Under the pieces are notes generated by a model. It worked only from the letters and a program-made list of their open reading frames with translations, searched no databases and was not told the DNA's origin. DNA of 37,582 nt, taken from Bacteroidaceae bacterium (GTDB lineage: Bacteria; Bacteroidota; Bacteroidia; Bacteroidales; Bacteroidaceae). The stretch spans positions 1 through 37,582 of the forward strand of contig JAIKZH010000082.1 of NCBI GenBank assembly GCA_024682395.1, in the 5' to 3' direction. Both the position numbers and the translations under genes were made by a program. Shown in pieces: positions 36,875 through 37,582 of the stretch. The first letter of the stretch is position 1, and each line of letters opens with the position of its first letter.

Positions 36875-36918
36875 TTAAATAAGGAAAAATAATAAAACTT
36901 AACATTTAAGATGTCAAG
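36866..36918. repeat. Inverted repeat CTTGACA...TGTCAAG at the gmd promoter
   Basis: Seven-base perfect arms (36866-36872 and 36912-36918) flank 39 bp upstream of gmd. One arm overlaps the -33 box. Inside the interval is a second palindrome, CTTAA-N3-TTAAG (36898-36910). A similar one, TTTAAGTCTTAAA (37000-37012), lies near the yraN start. They could be operator sites for the HTH domain of Gmd, but in such A+T-rich DNA short palindromes also occur by chance. Confidence 0.4.
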
Positions 36919-36984
36919 TATAATATTAAAAGTAAAACAAATAATATATATGTATCTAATTAGGAATTATTCATATAATATTTG

Positions 36985-36992
36985 TATCTTTG
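36985..36992 (+). promoter_or_regulatory. -7 element for yraN (TAtcTTTG)
   Basis: TATCTTTGCAC matches TAnnTTTG, 39 bp before the yraN ATG. No good TTTG is found at 19-21 bp upstream. The transcription start would fall just at the palindrome 37000-37012. Confidence 0.55.
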
Positions 36993-37031
36993 CACTAAGT
37001 TTAAGTCTTAAAAATATATAACACACTAACA

Positions 37032-37442
37032 ATGAATCATAATCAGGAATTAGGACAAATTGGAGAGGAGATTGCAGGCGACTATCTTGCAAAAAAAGGC
37101 TACAGAATATTACATCGCAATTGGAACCTTCATCGTGGATGCGAATTAGATATAGTAGCAATGAAAAATAATGAACTACATTTCATTGAAGTCAAAACAA
37201 GAACTAAAGCAAATGAATACACAGGTAGACCAGAAGAAGCTGTAAACAAAAGAAAACTACTTAACATACAAAGAGCCATAGCTTATTATACTGCATATTA
37301 TCATCTAAATAACGAAATGCATATAGATGTTATTGGAATAGTATATAGAAATGATAATGATTATGATATTAATTTCATGCCCGACGTAAGCTATTACGAA
37401 ATGTCATACTCGTATCATGGAAGAGGAAGAAGACAGTTTTAA
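37032..37442 (+). CDS. yraN: UPF0102/YraN family endonuclease-like protein
   Basis: This 136-aa protein has the YraN pattern: GQIGEEIAGDYLAKKGYRIL near the start, then the nuclease-like core GCELDIVA (Asp40) and FIEVKTR (Glu53, Lys55), a PD-(D/E)xK arrangement. The family is widespread and thought to act on DNA, but its substrate is not settled. It is divergent from gmd across 210 bp and has its own -7 element. Confidence 0.93.
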   Translation: MNHNQELGQIGEEIAGDYLAKKGYRILHRNWNLHRGCELDIVAMKNNELHFIEVKTRTKANEYTGRPEEAVNKRKLLNIQRAIAYYTAYYHLNNEMHIDVIGIVYRNDNDYDINFMPDVSYYEMSYSYHGRGRRQF

Positions 37443-37444
37443 GA

Positions 37445-37579
37445 ATGAATATGGGAGTTCTTGCAATAATGCTATACAAACAGTACGGAGATAATTCATA
37501 TGCATGTATAGGAAATCCCAATGGATTTCAAGCAATACTTGATAAAAATCACTTCTACATTAAATATAACAAAAGGTGA
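37445..37579 (+). CDS. Small hypothetical ORF downstream of yraN
   Basis: A 44-codon frame opens with ATG 2 bp after the yraN stop and closes with TGA at 37577-37579. It reads MNMGVLAIMLYKQYGDNSYA, then a short region ending in a basic KYNKR tail. The tight spacing to yraN suggests it is translated, but no family is recognised and the size gives little statistical support. The following gene lies beyond the window. Confidence 0.35.
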   Translation: MNMGVLAIMLYKQYGDNSYACIGNPNGFQAILDKNHFYIKYNKR

Positions 37580-37582
37580 AGA

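Noticed and set aside
1-37582. Prophage, CRISPR or defence island
   Set aside because: No repeat-spacer pattern, integrase, phage structural genes or restriction genes are seen. The gene content is housekeeping and envelope functions.

Overview
The window looks like a chromosome segment of a Bacteroidales bacterium, most likely Prevotellaceae-like. The support is as follows. It carries SprA, the giant outer-membrane translocon protein of the type IX secretion system, directly behind ruvA. It has a lipidated TamA-type barrel (TamL) next to tamB, and the block DUF1599 - DoxX-like - tpiA - SPOR - folE that I recall from Bacteroides relatives. Its promoters follow the Bacteroidetes pattern TTTG-N19/20-TAnnTTTG. 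Coding sequence is A+T-rich and Shine-Dalgarno sequences are mostly not evident. I see no prophage, CRISPR array or defence island. The only possible mobile-element trace is a cut transposase-like start at the left edge.

Layout. Bases 1-438 hold a possible transposase fragment, a terminator, an initiator tRNA and its promoter, all on the minus strand. Bases 439-10471 are minus-strand envelope genes: pdxJ-exbB-exbD-tonB/tolA-like form one tight run, followed by tamB-tamL. Bases 10564-32388 run on the plus strand: nadK and an ABC exporter; ruvA, sprA, an unknown 231-aa gene, xseA, xseB and a small lipoprotein; ndk; an M23/LysM endopeptidase; DUF1599, DoxX-like, tpiA, SPOR and folE; then dnaG. 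Bases 32419-36821 are a minus-strand operon read gmd-fcl-(nucleotidyltransferase/GHMP kinase)-panE. yraN and a small unknown ORF follow on the plus strand.

How the genes work together. Several modules serve the outer membrane: TamB/TamL for barrel insertion or lipid transport, ExbB/ExbD with a TonB/TolA-like protein for proton-motive-force transduction, SprA for protein export, and M23/LysM plus SPOR proteins for peptidoglycan. The gmd operon makes GDP-4-keto-6-deoxymannose and GDP-L-fucose for surface glycans and contains an uncharacterised two-domain sugar-nucleotide enzyme. The rest is housekeeping: NAD kinase, PLP and folate synthesis, exonuclease VII, RuvA, primase, nucleoside diphosphate kinase and triosephosphate isomerase.

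The most unusual item is the GDP-mannose 4,6-dehydratase at 35532-36821. It carries an in-frame XRE-type helix-turn-helix domain at its N-terminus, and its own promoter region contains inverted repeats that could be operators. This is the best candidate here for an undescribed system: an enzyme that may also sense and repress its own operon. Second is its operon partner, a compact nucleotidyltransferase-GHMP kinase fusion of unknown substrate. No gene-free stretch exceeds 300 bp; the longest (26278-26567, 290 bp) holds a terminator and a promoter.
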